From Burkholderiales bacterium (GTDB lineage: Bacteria; Pseudomonadota; Gammaproteobacteria; Burkholderiales; Burkholderiaceae): 64,000 bases of DNA. The notes beneath the pieces were generated by a model. It made no database searches, was not told the origin of the DNA, and saw only the letters and a program-made list of their open reading frames with translations. This document shows positions 27,057 to 35,823 of the stretch, piece after piece. Positions within the stretch are counted from its first letter, which is position 1, and each line of letters begins with the position of its first letter. The stretch lies in contig JAMFSK010000096.1 in the NCBI GenBank assembly GCA_026225235.1, positions 62,001 through 126,000 on the forward strand. The letters run 5' to 3'. Position numbers and translations under genes: made by a program.

Positions 27057-27938
27057 TCAATGTACGGCGTTGACCCGCTCAATCGCGTTCAGTTCGGCGA
27101 GCACCGCGTCCGGCAAGTTCAACTGTGCCGCTTTCATGTTTTCGCGCAAATGCGCGAGCGACGACGTGCCAGGAATCAACAGGATGTTCGGCGACCGATG
27201 GAGGAGCCACGCCAGCGCCACTTGCATCGGCGTTGCGCCGAGCGTTTGGGCGATCTTGGATAGCGCGGACGATTGAATCGGCGTGAAGCCGCCAAGTGGG
27301 AAGAACGGCACGTACGCGATGCCCTTGGTCGCCAGCTCGTCGACCAGCGCATCGTCGTCTCGCTGAACCAGGTTGTAATGGTTCTGAACGCAGACGATCT
27401 TCGCGATGCTTTGTGCCTCAGTGATCTGAGTCGAGGTCACATTGCTCAAACCGATATGGCGAACGAGTCCCTGCTGCTGAAGTTCAGCAAGTGCCGTGAC
27501 TTGCTTTTCGATCGACCCTTCAGACGGCGCATGGATGTCGCCCATGATCCGCATATTGACGATCTCGAGCGCGTCGAGGCCGAGGTTGCGAAGGTTGTCG
27601 TGAACTCCCCGCTTGACATCTTCCGGTTCGAGCGCCGGTAGCCATGAGCCTCCCTCACCCCGGACAGCGCCCACCTTGGTGACGATCACAAGGTCGTACG
27701 GATAGGGGTGGAGCGCTTCGCGAATGATCTGGTTGGTGACGTGCGGCCCGTAGAAGTCGCTGGTGTCGATGTGATTGACGCCCGACGCCACCGCCTCGCG
27801 CAGCACGGCGATAGCCGTGTCACGGTCCTTCGGCGGCCCGTACACGCCCGGGCCGGCCAGTTGCATGGCGCCATAGCCCATACGGGATACCGGGCGGCCG
27901 GCGAGCGGGAATGTATCCGATTGGGTGGATGTCGGCAT
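27057..27938 (-). CDS. Aldo/keto reductase
   Basis: RMGYGAMQLAGPGVYGPPKDRDTAIAVLREAVASGVNHIDTSDFYGPHVTNQIIREAL...VCVQNHYNLVQRDDD...ALAWLLHRSPNILLIPGTSSLAHLREN. Confidence 0.92.
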   Translation of the reverse strand: MPTSTQSDTFPLAGRPVSRMGYGAMQLAGPGVYGPPKDRDTAIAVLREAVASGVNHIDTSDFYGPHVTNQIIREALHPYPYDLVIVTKVGAVRGEGGSWLPALEPEDVKRGVHDNLRNLGLDALEIVNMRIMGDIHAPSEGSIEKQVTALAELQQQGLVRHIGLSNVTSTQITEAQSIAKIVCVQNHYNLVQRDDDALVDELATKGIAYVPFFPLGGFTPIQSSALSKIAQTLGATPMQVALAWLLHRSPNILLIPGTSSLAHLRENMKAAQLNLPDAVLAELNAIERVNAVH

Positions 27939-28041
27939 GGCGTTCTCCTTGAGGAATGGTGAACGTCAGTATGGCGGGGATTGCGTTGTTAGATAATCCA
28001 ATCTAAATTGCACGGGTTGTTTAAAATTGTGAACAATACCC

Positions 28042-28938
28042 ATGGAATTCAACGATCTTGCCGCGTTCGTTTCGGTCGCTCGCGCCGGTGGCTTTCGCGA
28101 CGCGGCCCGAATCAGCGGCGTCTCCGCCTCGAGCCTCAGCGTTGCTGTGCGGCGGCTGGAGACGAAGCTTGGTCTGCGTTTGCTCAACCGGACCACGCGC
28201 AGCGTGGCTCCGACGGAGGCGGGATTGCGTCTGATCGAAAAGATGACGCCACTATTCAGCGAGATGGAAGCAGCGCTGGATGTCCTGAATGGGTTTAGGG
28301 ATACGCCAACGGGCACACTCAAACTCAACGTCCCGTCGAGCACGGCGCGAATCATCTTGCCCACGCTCATTCCTTCGTTTCTGAAAGCCTATCCGGACAT
28401 CCGCGTGGAGGTCGTGGTCGAAGACGGATTCGTCGATGTATTGTCGGTCGGCTGCGACGCGGGCATTCGCTACGACGAACGGCTCGAGCAGGACATGATC
28501 GCGATCCCGATCGGTCCACGTGTGCAGCGTTTCGCTACGGCCGCGGCGCCGAGATATCTCGATGAGCATGGGAGACCCGAGCATCCGCGCGAGCTGCTTT
28601 CGCATGCCTGTTTGCGCGGCCAATTTGCCGGAGGCGCGATGCCAACCTGGGATTTCGAGCGTGACGGTGAAGTGGTCCGGCTCGATCCGTCGGGGCCACT
28701 CCTGGTCAGGCCTGGTGCAGCCATGGACCTTGCGATCAGCGCAGCCGTCGCGGGCGTGGGCGTCATTCACCTCTTCGAGGGAATGCTTCGCCCCCACCTC
28801 GATAGCGGAGCACTGGAGCCGATCCTGGAGCCGTGGTGGCCGCAGTTTTCAGGGCCGTTTCTTTACTATCCAGGGCGGCGGCATCTGCCGGCGCCGTTGC
28901 GCGCCTTCGTTGATTTTCTGAAGGCGGGTGAGTCATAG
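28042..28938 (+). CDS. LysR-family transcriptional regulator
   Basis: MEFNDLAAFVSVARAGGFRDAARISGVSASSLSVAVRRLETKLGLRLLNRTTRSVAPTEAG. Confidence 0.92.
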   Translation: MEFNDLAAFVSVARAGGFRDAARISGVSASSLSVAVRRLETKLGLRLLNRTTRSVAPTEAGLRLIEKMTPLFSEMEAALDVLNGFRDTPTGTLKLNVPSSTARIILPTLIPSFLKAYPDIRVEVVVEDGFVDVLSVGCDAGIRYDERLEQDMIAIPIGPRVQRFATAAAPRYLDEHGRPEHPRELLSHACLRGQFAGGAMPTWDFERDGEVVRLDPSGPLLVRPGAAMDLAISAAVAGVGVIHLFEGMLRPHLDSGALEPILEPWWPQFSGPFLYYPGRRHLPAPLRAFVDFLKAGES

Positions 28939-29035
28939 AACAGGGATCGCCCGTCAGGCCGCATCTCGTTCGAGCGCCCCCCATTGCATGGGCGATCGCC
29001 CGTGATTCGGGAGCGACACCCTTCATACGATCAGC

Positions 29036-29368
29036 TGCAATGACGTGATGTTTCCGCGCTGTAGCGCGAATCTCTACGAATCGGTCTATGACTATTGCGG
29101 TCATACGAATTGCCACGACATTCAGGCAGAGGCTCAACTCGAGTTCGGACTGACGCCGGACGATGTTCATGGCTCGTCAATTTCTTCACGAACAAACGCG
29201 TTGAAAATGTTAAGCCTGCAGCGGATCGAAAAACTCGAAACCGGGCGGCCACGTCGAACTGCTCGCGCTAATGGGCGTGTTGGCCGTGCCCAATGTCTGC
29301 GGCGCGGATACGATGCGCACCAGCAACTATTCGATCAAAACCGTCAAGATCGAAGTGCACCAGGCCAC
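29036..29368 (+). pseudogene. DUF1989 (urea carboxylase-associated) pseudogene remnant with two frameshifts
   Basis: Successive frames read NDVMFPRCSANLYESVYDYCGHTNCHDIQAEAQLEFGLTPDDVHGS / LVNFFTNKRVENVKPAADRK / GHVELLALMGVLAVPNVCGADTMRTSNYSIKTVKIEVHQATADE, matching DUF1989 family order. Confidence 0.7.
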
Positions 29369-29370
29369 TG

Positions 29371-29547
29371 CTGATGAACTCCGACCTGGCCGATGGCAGA
29401 CTGGTCCATGTTCTGACCCAGTGCTCGGAAACCGATTCGAGCTTTCGGATCATGTGGCCTTCCGGCAAGCATTTCGCGGCCAAATTGCGGGTATTTATAG
29501 ATTTTCTATCCGAGCGCCTGTTTCCCGTCGACAGCGTGGACAGCTAG
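29371..29547 (+). pseudogene. LysR-family regulator C-terminal remnant
   Basis: Frame reads LMNSDLADGRLVHVLTQCSETDSSFRIMWPSGKHFAAKLRVFIDFLSERLFPVDSVDS*, the typical C-terminal end of a LysR effector domain without N-terminal HTH. Confidence 0.65.
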
Positions 29548-29602
29548 GCGCGCCTGCTAAACTTGTCGAGATTCATCACTCAAGAATCCTCACGAGCCGA
29601 TC

Positions 29603-29965
29603 ATGAAAAGCAGTTCAACGGGTGGCCTCGTCTATTCCACCGATGGTGGCCGGATGTGCCCCGAATGCCGGCGGCCGATGGCGGAATGCCTCTGCAAAGG
29701 CGGCGCCAAGGTTCCTCCGGCAGGCGACGGGGTCGTCCGTGTGTCTCGTCAAACCAAGGGCCGAGGCGGCAAGAGCGTGACGTTAGTCAAAGGGCTGGCG
29801 CTCGATCCCATTGCCCTGGCCGCGCTGGGCAAACAATTGCGCACAGCCTGCGGTTCCGGCGGAACGGCCAAAGATGGCGTGATTGAGATACAGGGCGATC
29901 ATTGCGATCGGGTCGTCGACACACTCAAACAACATGGCCATAGCGCGAAGCGCGCGGGTGGCTGA
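29603..29965 (+). CDS. Translation initiation factor Sui1/YciH-like
   Basis: GRMCPECRRPMAECLCK...VVRVSRQTKGRGGKSVTLVKGLALDPIALAALGKQLRTACGSGGTAKDGVIEIQGDHCDRVVDTLKQHGHSAKRAGG. Confidence 0.92.
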   Translation: MKSSSTGGLVYSTDGGRMCPECRRPMAECLCKGGAKVPPAGDGVVRVSRQTKGRGGKSVTLVKGLALDPIALAALGKQLRTACGSGGTAKDGVIEIQGDHCDRVVDTLKQHGHSAKRAGG

Positions 29966-30047
29966 CAGCTCGGTATGCAACCGAGCGATGGGTGCCAAAT
30001 GAATAGCATCGGCGGGGCAATCCCCCGCCGACAACAAAGGGTAAGCG

Positions 30048-30401
30048 ATGGCGTATCTGGATGCGTCGGCTGTGAGCAGCTGGCATGCGCATGTGTACTT
30101 CGATTCAACAAGCCGCGACGCCGCCTTTGCATTTCGCGAGCCTATCGTCGCCCGATTTGGCGAGATCGTTCAGATGGGCCGCTTTCATGAGCGGCCTGTC
30201 GGCCCTCATCCGATGTGGAGCTACCAGATCGCCTTCACGCCCGCGCATTTCCCGGAAGTCGTGACGTGGCTCACGCTCAATCACGGCGCGTTCGATGTCT
30301 TCCTGCACCCCAATACGGACGACTCCTTACGCGACCACCGAGACTGCGCGGTCTGGCTGGGTCAAAGCCATGCACTCAACTTACAGGTGTTCGAGAACTG
30401 A
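30048..30401 (+). CDS. DOPA 4,5-dioxygenase family protein
   Basis: SSWHAHVYFDSTSRDAAFAFREPIVARF...RPVGPHPMWSYQIAFTPAHFPEVVTWLTLNHGAFDVFLHPNTDDSLRDHRDCAVWLG. Confidence 0.9.
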   Translation: MAYLDASAVSSWHAHVYFDSTSRDAAFAFREPIVARFGEIVQMGRFHERPVGPHPMWSYQIAFTPAHFPEVVTWLTLNHGAFDVFLHPNTDDSLRDHRDCAVWLGQSHALNLQVFEN

Positions 30402-30496
30402 GCTCGTCGGCACTTATGGCAAAGAGGATCTGACGGGCAACAGATCGCTCCGTTGCATCGCCGCTGAGGCGGCGAACATCACCCTCTTCCTCCTCT

Positions 30497-30755
30497 TCAA
30501 GCAAGGCCGAATAGTCTGCGGCAGATGATCTGACAAGCCGTCTCGGCAGACGCTTCATTGCCTTTGGGCGTGACATCGGACCGCGCGACCGCCACCGACC
30601 TTTGTTCAACGGGATCGAGGTCTGGCAATCGCTCCAGTTCGCTGATGACGTATTCAAGTTCGGTACGCGTGTCGCCGGGTAAGCCTTGTTTCGTCCTGTT
30701 CAACAAGGTCCGGACGAGCAAGTAAAGATCATTCAGGCGAGCGGGTTCTTGCATG
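30497..30755 (-). CDS. Hypothetical protein
   Basis: MQEPARLNDLYLLVRTLLNRTKQGLPGDTRTELEYVISELERLPDLDPVEQRSVAVARSDVTPKG...; protein-like composition, no known domain recognised. Confidence 0.5.
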
Positions 30756-30847
30756 CCAGTCTCGAACGAAGTGATACGACGAAAGAGACAACGACCACGC
30801 CCCAACCACCCAGACAGCGGGAGGTATTGAGTCGCGTCGGCAGGATG

Positions 30848-31156
30848 CTATGCGGCGTTCTGGTCGGCTCGACCGAGGGTTTCCCCAAGCAACACCGCGG
30901 GCGCTATGCCGAGCAACCGCTCGACCTCAGAAAGCCGGCCATCGCTTTTCCATTGAAGGAATTTGCCGTAGCACGTCTGCTGGGGTGGGTAAGTGCTGGG
31001 AAGATACATCCAACGCTCGCGCGATTGCCGAATCCAGCGGATCGCATTGAGGACGGCCCGGGCGCTCGCCTGTGGCCGGCCACACGTCTTGCGCTCGTCA
31101 AGCGGCTCGAACAAGTGCTCAACGAGCGTCCACTCAAGGTCTGAAAGGTCTGTCAT
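30848..31156 (-). CDS. Orphan DUF4096 domain protein (IS5-type transposase N-terminal domain only)
   Basis: MTDLSDLEWTLVEHLFEPLDERKTCGRPQASARAVLNAIRWIRQSRERWMYLPSTYPPQQTCYGKFLQWKSDGRLSEVERLL; no DDE catalytic domain follows. Confidence 0.7.
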   Translation of the reverse strand: MTDLSDLEWTLVEHLFEPLDERKTCGRPQASARAVLNAIRWIRQSRERWMYLPSTYPPQQTCYGKFLQWKSDGRLSEVERLLGIAPAVLLGETLGRADQNAA

Positions 31157-31219
31157 TTTTCGCTCCCAAAATGCCGTCTTTGCGGCATAGACAAACCTTA
31201 GGCGGCGCCCGTCGTAGAT

Positions 31220-31239
31220 TCGTCCTACAAATAGGACGA
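31220..31239. promoter_or_regulatory. Palindrome upstream of DUF4096 gene
   Basis: TCGTCCTA CAAA TAGGACGA, perfect 8-bp arms. Confidence 0.45.
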
Positions 31240-31437
31240 TCAGGCACGCTATGGCCAATCAAACATGCATACCAGGCACCACTTATGTGATCTTTCCGCG
31301 GGGAGCGGCGGGGCGCGCTTCAGAAGCCGGCGAAGATAGAGTCGAATCCTCCCCCTATTCGACAGAGGCCATGTCGCTTAGAGGGGCCGTCAGACGCGTA
31401 CGACAGGCGTTCCGCGAATGCAGTTAGACTATTCACT

Positions 31438-31698
31438 ATGGACAAGTGTCGTTACTGCGAAAAAGTTCGTGACGAGTGGGATTGCCACGGACAAGAGTGC
31501 CGAAGAGCCATTGCCACGGCCCTGCGGAGGCAGCACTCGGGCCTGCCGATGGTGCCGAATATCATCCGCAACGAGATCCCCGCAGGCGCGAGCACGGGCG
31601 AGGTGATTACGGTGCTGTCACGCCAGCGTCTGCGCGCTCGCCGCGGCAACGAAGATCGTCGGGAACGGAAAAAGATCGACAATCCTGACGCCGACTGA
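31438..31698 (+). CDS. Small Cys-containing hypothetical protein
   Basis: MDKCRYCEKVRDEWDCHGQECRRAIATAL...; CxxC and CxxxxC spacing; weak coding evidence. Confidence 0.3.
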   Translation: MDKCRYCEKVRDEWDCHGQECRRAIATALRRQHSGLPMVPNIIRNEIPAGASTGEVITVLSRQRLRARRGNEDRRERKKIDNPDAD

Positions 31699-31973
31699 AA
31701 AAATTGACGAACGACGCCACGCGGCAACACCTCTCACTGCGCTCCTCAAGTTTCAACGGAATTTGACGTTAGCGTTTCGAGGTCGAATTTCACGTCGACC
31801 CAGCACGCGATATCGGCGCCCGCGCGTATCAAAGTGCGAGGACATGAGCCTCGGCATGACACCTGCGTTCAATGAGGAGAGTATTGGGCTCTGCGATAGA
31901 TAATCGAGCGCCCCGTGGTGGCCATGCCGACGCGGGAGCATGCCGACGGAAAATGCGCTGCGGTGGAGTGACT

Positions 31974-34900
31974 TTAGTCGATGGAAGTCGCGAGCAAACG
32001 CCAACCGAGACGATCCGTGCCGGAGAGTGAATCGGCCAGACGTGCGCGCGTGACTTCGAAGAGTTGTTGCTGAACAAGCATAGGTTCGAGCTCGCCGAGC
32101 GCTCGATGCACGGCTGCGGCGGTACGATGCAGCCGCCAGTCCGCCAAAGGCGTCTCAAATCCCTCGGAGACCGCCAACCCCTCGTTGACGCTATCGAGTG
32201 CGGCCGCCGGATCGCCACCATGCAGCGCCTGGCGCGCCCGGCTCTCCCAGGCAAGTGCCTGCCAGGTACGATCCTCGGTCTCCAGCGAAAGCTTCACGAA
32301 CATCTGGGCATGGGATTTTGCCGCGTCATGATCGCCAGTGAGGATCGCCACCTCGGTCATCCCCCACTCCAGCGCCAGACGCCAATACCAGTCGAACATG
32401 ATCGGTGTGGCGTTCATCTGCCGTGCTGCCTCGGCAAACAACGCAGCGGCACGCGCCGTGTCACCCAGCCCCGCGTAGGAGAGGCCCGCGAGGATTAGGC
32501 TCGCGCGGTGCTGCACCGGCAGCAGCGCGCTGCGATCCGGTTCATGTGATCCCGCATTCACACTCGTGTCCGGCACGAGACGCGTATGCATGTCGATCAC
32601 TGCCTCAAAGTCCATCGAGTGCACGAGAAGCCAGCCCCGATAGACCTCAAGCGTGCGAGCCGCAAAGTAGTCACCATTCTCTCGAAAGGACAGCATGCCG
32701 TGATCGAACGCCTCCATCGAACGGCCCAACTCGCCCAGGAAACAATACGCCCAGGCCGTGCCGAGCCGAAGCATCCACGTGGCTCTCGCGAGATCAAACT
32801 CCGGGCGTCCTACCGCGTGTTCGAAGAGGATCTGGTAGTTCGCACGCACCAGGCTGAGCGCTTCACGATAGCGGGTCGAGATGATGCAGATCATGCTGTA
32901 CTCCATCAGCGAGCGCGCGATCATCAAGGGATCACCCGTTTCACGCAGGGCACGCATGGCGTGCTCGCACTCGTCGACATCCGCGCTGGACCATCCCCTG
33001 ATCCAGATTCGACGTACGTGGCCGCTCGCACGCGCAATCGCGCTGATGCGCAGATCCGGATGGGACGCGCCGAGCAGGAGTCCTTCGTCCAGAACCCGAA
33101 CGGAGCGTTCCAGATCGCGCCAGCTCAAGACGTAGGCAAGACCAAGCAGCGCGCGCACCTGCGCGTCGAGTCGACCCAAGGCTCTTGCCTGTTCTTCTAG
33201 TTGAACCCAGGCGATCTCCGCACGCGGGTCATGGGCCGCGGCGTAGAGCGAAGCGCGCGCCTCGGCAAACTCGAAGCTCTTCAGCGGTCGTGCATCGGCC
33301 GGCAACTTCGCGGTCAGTGATGCGGCAAAATCAAGAATCGACTGCGCCTCTCGATAGGCGAATCGCATCTTCGCCGTGCGAAGTGCAATGCGTAAATAGT
33401 CGATGGCCTTGAGCCAGTCTTGCGCGTCGGCGAAGTGGTGCCCCAACTCATAGGCCACGTCTCCCCGCTGGTCGTGCCCGTACAAAGCCTCAAGCCGTTC
33501 CGCGATTTGCCGGTGCAAGCGGGATCGTCGTGTCAGACCCTGACGCCCGTAAAACGCCGCGCGAAACAAAGAGTGGTCGAAGCAAAACATCCGCACGGCG
33601 AGACCATCGGGCAAACGCTTTGTGCCGGCGCGACGAATAAAGCATCCGTTGCGTGCCAGCGCTTCACACAGCTCATCGAACTGCTCGAATGACAGATTGG
33701 CCGCTCCGGCGGTCGTCGCCGACGAAAAAGTCAACCCTGCCACGCTTGCGACTTCGAGCACATTTCGTTCATCGGGACCGAGGCGGCGGATGCGCGCTTC
33801 AAGCGCCTGCGTGACCGTGCGCGGCGCAGCAGCGCCGATCTTGCTCAAAGGCGCGAGTTGCTGCCAACCCGACGGGGTCTTGCGGAGTAAGTCACGTTCG
33901 ACGAGATCTTCGAGCACGGCCCGCATGAACAGCGGATTGCCGCCGCAGCGCTCGGCAATCAGGTACGACAACTCTTCTTCGGCGGGATTCGCATGATCTT
34001 GACTGGATAGGAGCGACACCACCGCGTCGCCCGCTAGCGGGCCAAGGGCAAGATCGCGGCACAAGTCCCGGAGAGACAGTTCACGGTGAAGTTGCTCGAC
34101 GGGGTGCTCAACAGAGGCCGCCTCTTCCGGTCGGTAGGTCACGACGACCATGAGCCGCAGCGCCCGCAGTTGGCGTGCGATCGCGGCGAGAAAATCAATG
34201 GTCGAGTAATCGGCCCAATGAAGGTCCTCGAATATCAGCAACAAGGTTCGGGTTTGCGCGAGAGACTTCAGCAGGCCACATATTTCCCGTAGCATGCGCT
34301 CGCGTGACGCGCCCACGATTTGCCGCTGCAAAGTCTCGCGAATGTCGCCTGATACCTGGGCCGGGAGTTGCACGGCCCAGGTCGGTGCAAGTGTCACCAG
34401 CGCACGTACAATCACACTGCCGCCGGGCCCCTCGCACAGTTGCTCGAGTGCCTGAAGCACGGGATAGAAAGGTTCGGTGCCTCCGTATCCTTCAACGCAG
34501 CAGCCCTCGGCGACCCACACTTCATCGACTTCGGACCGCTGGCTCGCCACGAACTTCTCGATCAACGCCGTCTTGCCGATGCCCGGCTCCCCTGCCACTA
34601 CGACGAGCTGACTGACACCGGATTGGGCACGTCGCATCGCGGCGGTCAACACTTCAAGTTCGCGCTCGCGACCGACAAAACGCCCATTCGGCTCGTCACT
34701 CCCGACTGGTCTTTCTACCAGCACGTCATCGTCGACCGGGGCAATGAAACGGTAGCCCCGCCCACGCAGCGTTTCGACGTAACGTGGGTGCTGCGCGCTG
34801 TCTCCAAGCTTGCTTCGAATCGACTGGATATGGGTCTTCACCACTTCAGGCTGCACATGCACGCCGGGCCAGACAGCTTCGAGCAGGGCATCGTGGGTGA

Positions 34901-35072
34901 TCAGATGCCCGCGGTTCTCAATGAGGTGACGCAACACACCGAAGGTTTTGCCGGTCAGATCCAGCCGTTCGGGCGGCGCGTCAGGGTGGAGACGCCAAAG
35001 GCATTGATTCTCCATGTCCAGTCGAAAGTCTGCGAAACGGATCGAAGATAGCGCGCTCAATTGGGCCTTCAT
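31974..35072 (-). CDS. Large regulator: OmpR-type wHTH + AAA ATPase + TPR-like region
   Basis: N-term LDLTGKTFGVLRHLIENRGHLITHDALLEAVWPGVHVQPEVVKTHIQSIRSKLGD...YVETLRGRGYRFIAP; VVVAGEPGIGKTALIEKF (Walker A); LLLIFEDLHWAD (Walker B). Confidence 0.9.
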   Translation of the reverse strand: MKAQLSALSSIRFADFRLDMENQCLWRLHPDAPPERLDLTGKTFGVLRHLIENRGHLITHDALLEAVWPGVHVQPEVVKTHIQSIRSKLGDSAQHPRYVETLRGRGYRFIAPVDDDVLVERPVGSDEPNGRFVGRERELEVLTAAMRRAQSGVSQLVVVAGEPGIGKTALIEKFVASQRSEVDEVWVAEGCCVEGYGGTEPFYPVLQALEQLCEGPGGSVIVRALVTLAPTWAVQLPAQVSGDIRETLQRQIVGASRERMLREICGLLKSLAQTRTLLLIFEDLHWADYSTIDFLAAIARQLRALRLMVVVTYRPEEAASVEHPVEQLHRELSLRDLCRDLALGPLAGDAVVSLLSSQDHANPAEEELSYLIAERCGGNPLFMRAVLEDLVERDLLRKTPSGWQQLAPLSKIGAAAPRTVTQALEARIRRLGPDERNVLEVASVAGLTFSSATTAGAANLSFEQFDELCEALARNGCFIRRAGTKRLPDGLAVRMFCFDHSLFRAAFYGRQGLTRRSRLHRQIAERLEALYGHDQRGDVAYELGHHFADAQDWLKAIDYLRIALRTAKMRFAYREAQSILDFAASLTAKLPADARPLKSFEFAEARASLYAAAHDPRAEIAWVQLEEQARALGRLDAQVRALLGLAYVLSWRDLERSVRVLDEGLLLGASHPDLRISAIARASGHVRRIWIRGWSSADVDECEHAMRALRETGDPLMIARSLMEYSMICIISTRYREALSLVRANYQILFEHAVGRPEFDLARATWMLRLGTAWAYCFLGELGRSMEAFDHGMLSFRENGDYFAARTLEVYRGWLLVHSMDFEAVIDMHTRLVPDTSVNAGSHEPDRSALLPVQHRASLILAGLSYAGLGDTARAAALFAEAARQMNATPIMFDWYWRLALEWGMTEVAILTGDHDAAKSHAQMFVKLSLETEDRTWQALAWESRARQALHGGDPAAALDSVNEGLAVSEGFETPLADWRLHRTAAAVHRALGELEPMLVQQQLFEVTRARLADSLSGTDRLGWRLLATSID

Positions 35073-35092
35073 GCCAACTCTGCTCCTGTTGT

Positions 35093-35686
35093 CTAAATCA
35101 GACCCAAACGGGTGGCGCGGGTGACCGCTTCGGCGCGATTTTTCACGGCCAGCTTAACAAACACATGCTTCGCGTGAGATTTGACCGTCTCCGGCGCGAT
35201 ACGCAGGTGGATCGCAATCTGTTTGTTCGACATACCCTGACTCATCAGCGTCAGGATAGTGCGTTCCCGGGTGCTGAGTACGACGCCGGGCTCCCCGGCC
35301 GACACGCGCCTGACTTCCGACAGACGAACCATCCTTCGCCGTGCCAGAAGGCTGCCGATGTAGGGCATAAGCGAGCGAACCTCGGCTTGTGTGCCTGCCG
35401 CGCCCCGGTGAAGGGCTTCGAGCAACTCACCAACGCCCACACCGCTATCGATGAATGTCTGATAAAGCCCCGCCGAGGCACCCAACTTGAGAGCCCGCAG
35501 CAAAATGGCCACGGCGTCATTGTGCTCTCCGACTGCGAGCAGGGCGTCGACCAGGCGGACCGACAGCTGCACAACCAGGTAGAGATCCTGTCGGCATACG
35601 GCTTCGTAGTACACGTGTCGCGGCGACACCGAGTCGAAAGGGGCGAATGCTTTCGAATCACTTTCAACTTTATTCGCATCGCTCAT
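35093..35686 (-). CDS. LuxR-type HTH regulator (C-terminal MalT-like only)
   Basis: VVLSTRERTILTLMSQGMSNKQIAIHLRIAPETVKSHAKHVFVKLAVKNRAEAVTRATRLGLI; no N-terminal ATPase. Confidence 0.87.
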   Translation of the reverse strand: MSDANKVESDSKAFAPFDSVSPRHVYYEAVCRQDLYLVVQLSVRLVDALLAVGEHNDAVAILLRALKLGASAGLYQTFIDSGVGVGELLEALHRGAAGTQAEVRSLMPYIGSLLARRRMVRLSEVRRVSAGEPGVVLSTRERTILTLMSQGMSNKQIAIHLRIAPETVKSHAKHVFVKLAVKNRAEAVTRATRLGLI

Positions 35687-35823
35687 TTCGAACCTCTGGA
35701 GACCACGAAGTGACGCGCTCGACGGTTCAGGAGCGCCAAAAGGGGTCGTCAGGGTAAGACTATAGAAATGCAGGAGCGTGATGTTTGGGTATTAATTGGG
35801 TAATGTTTGAGTGTTATGTGCGT

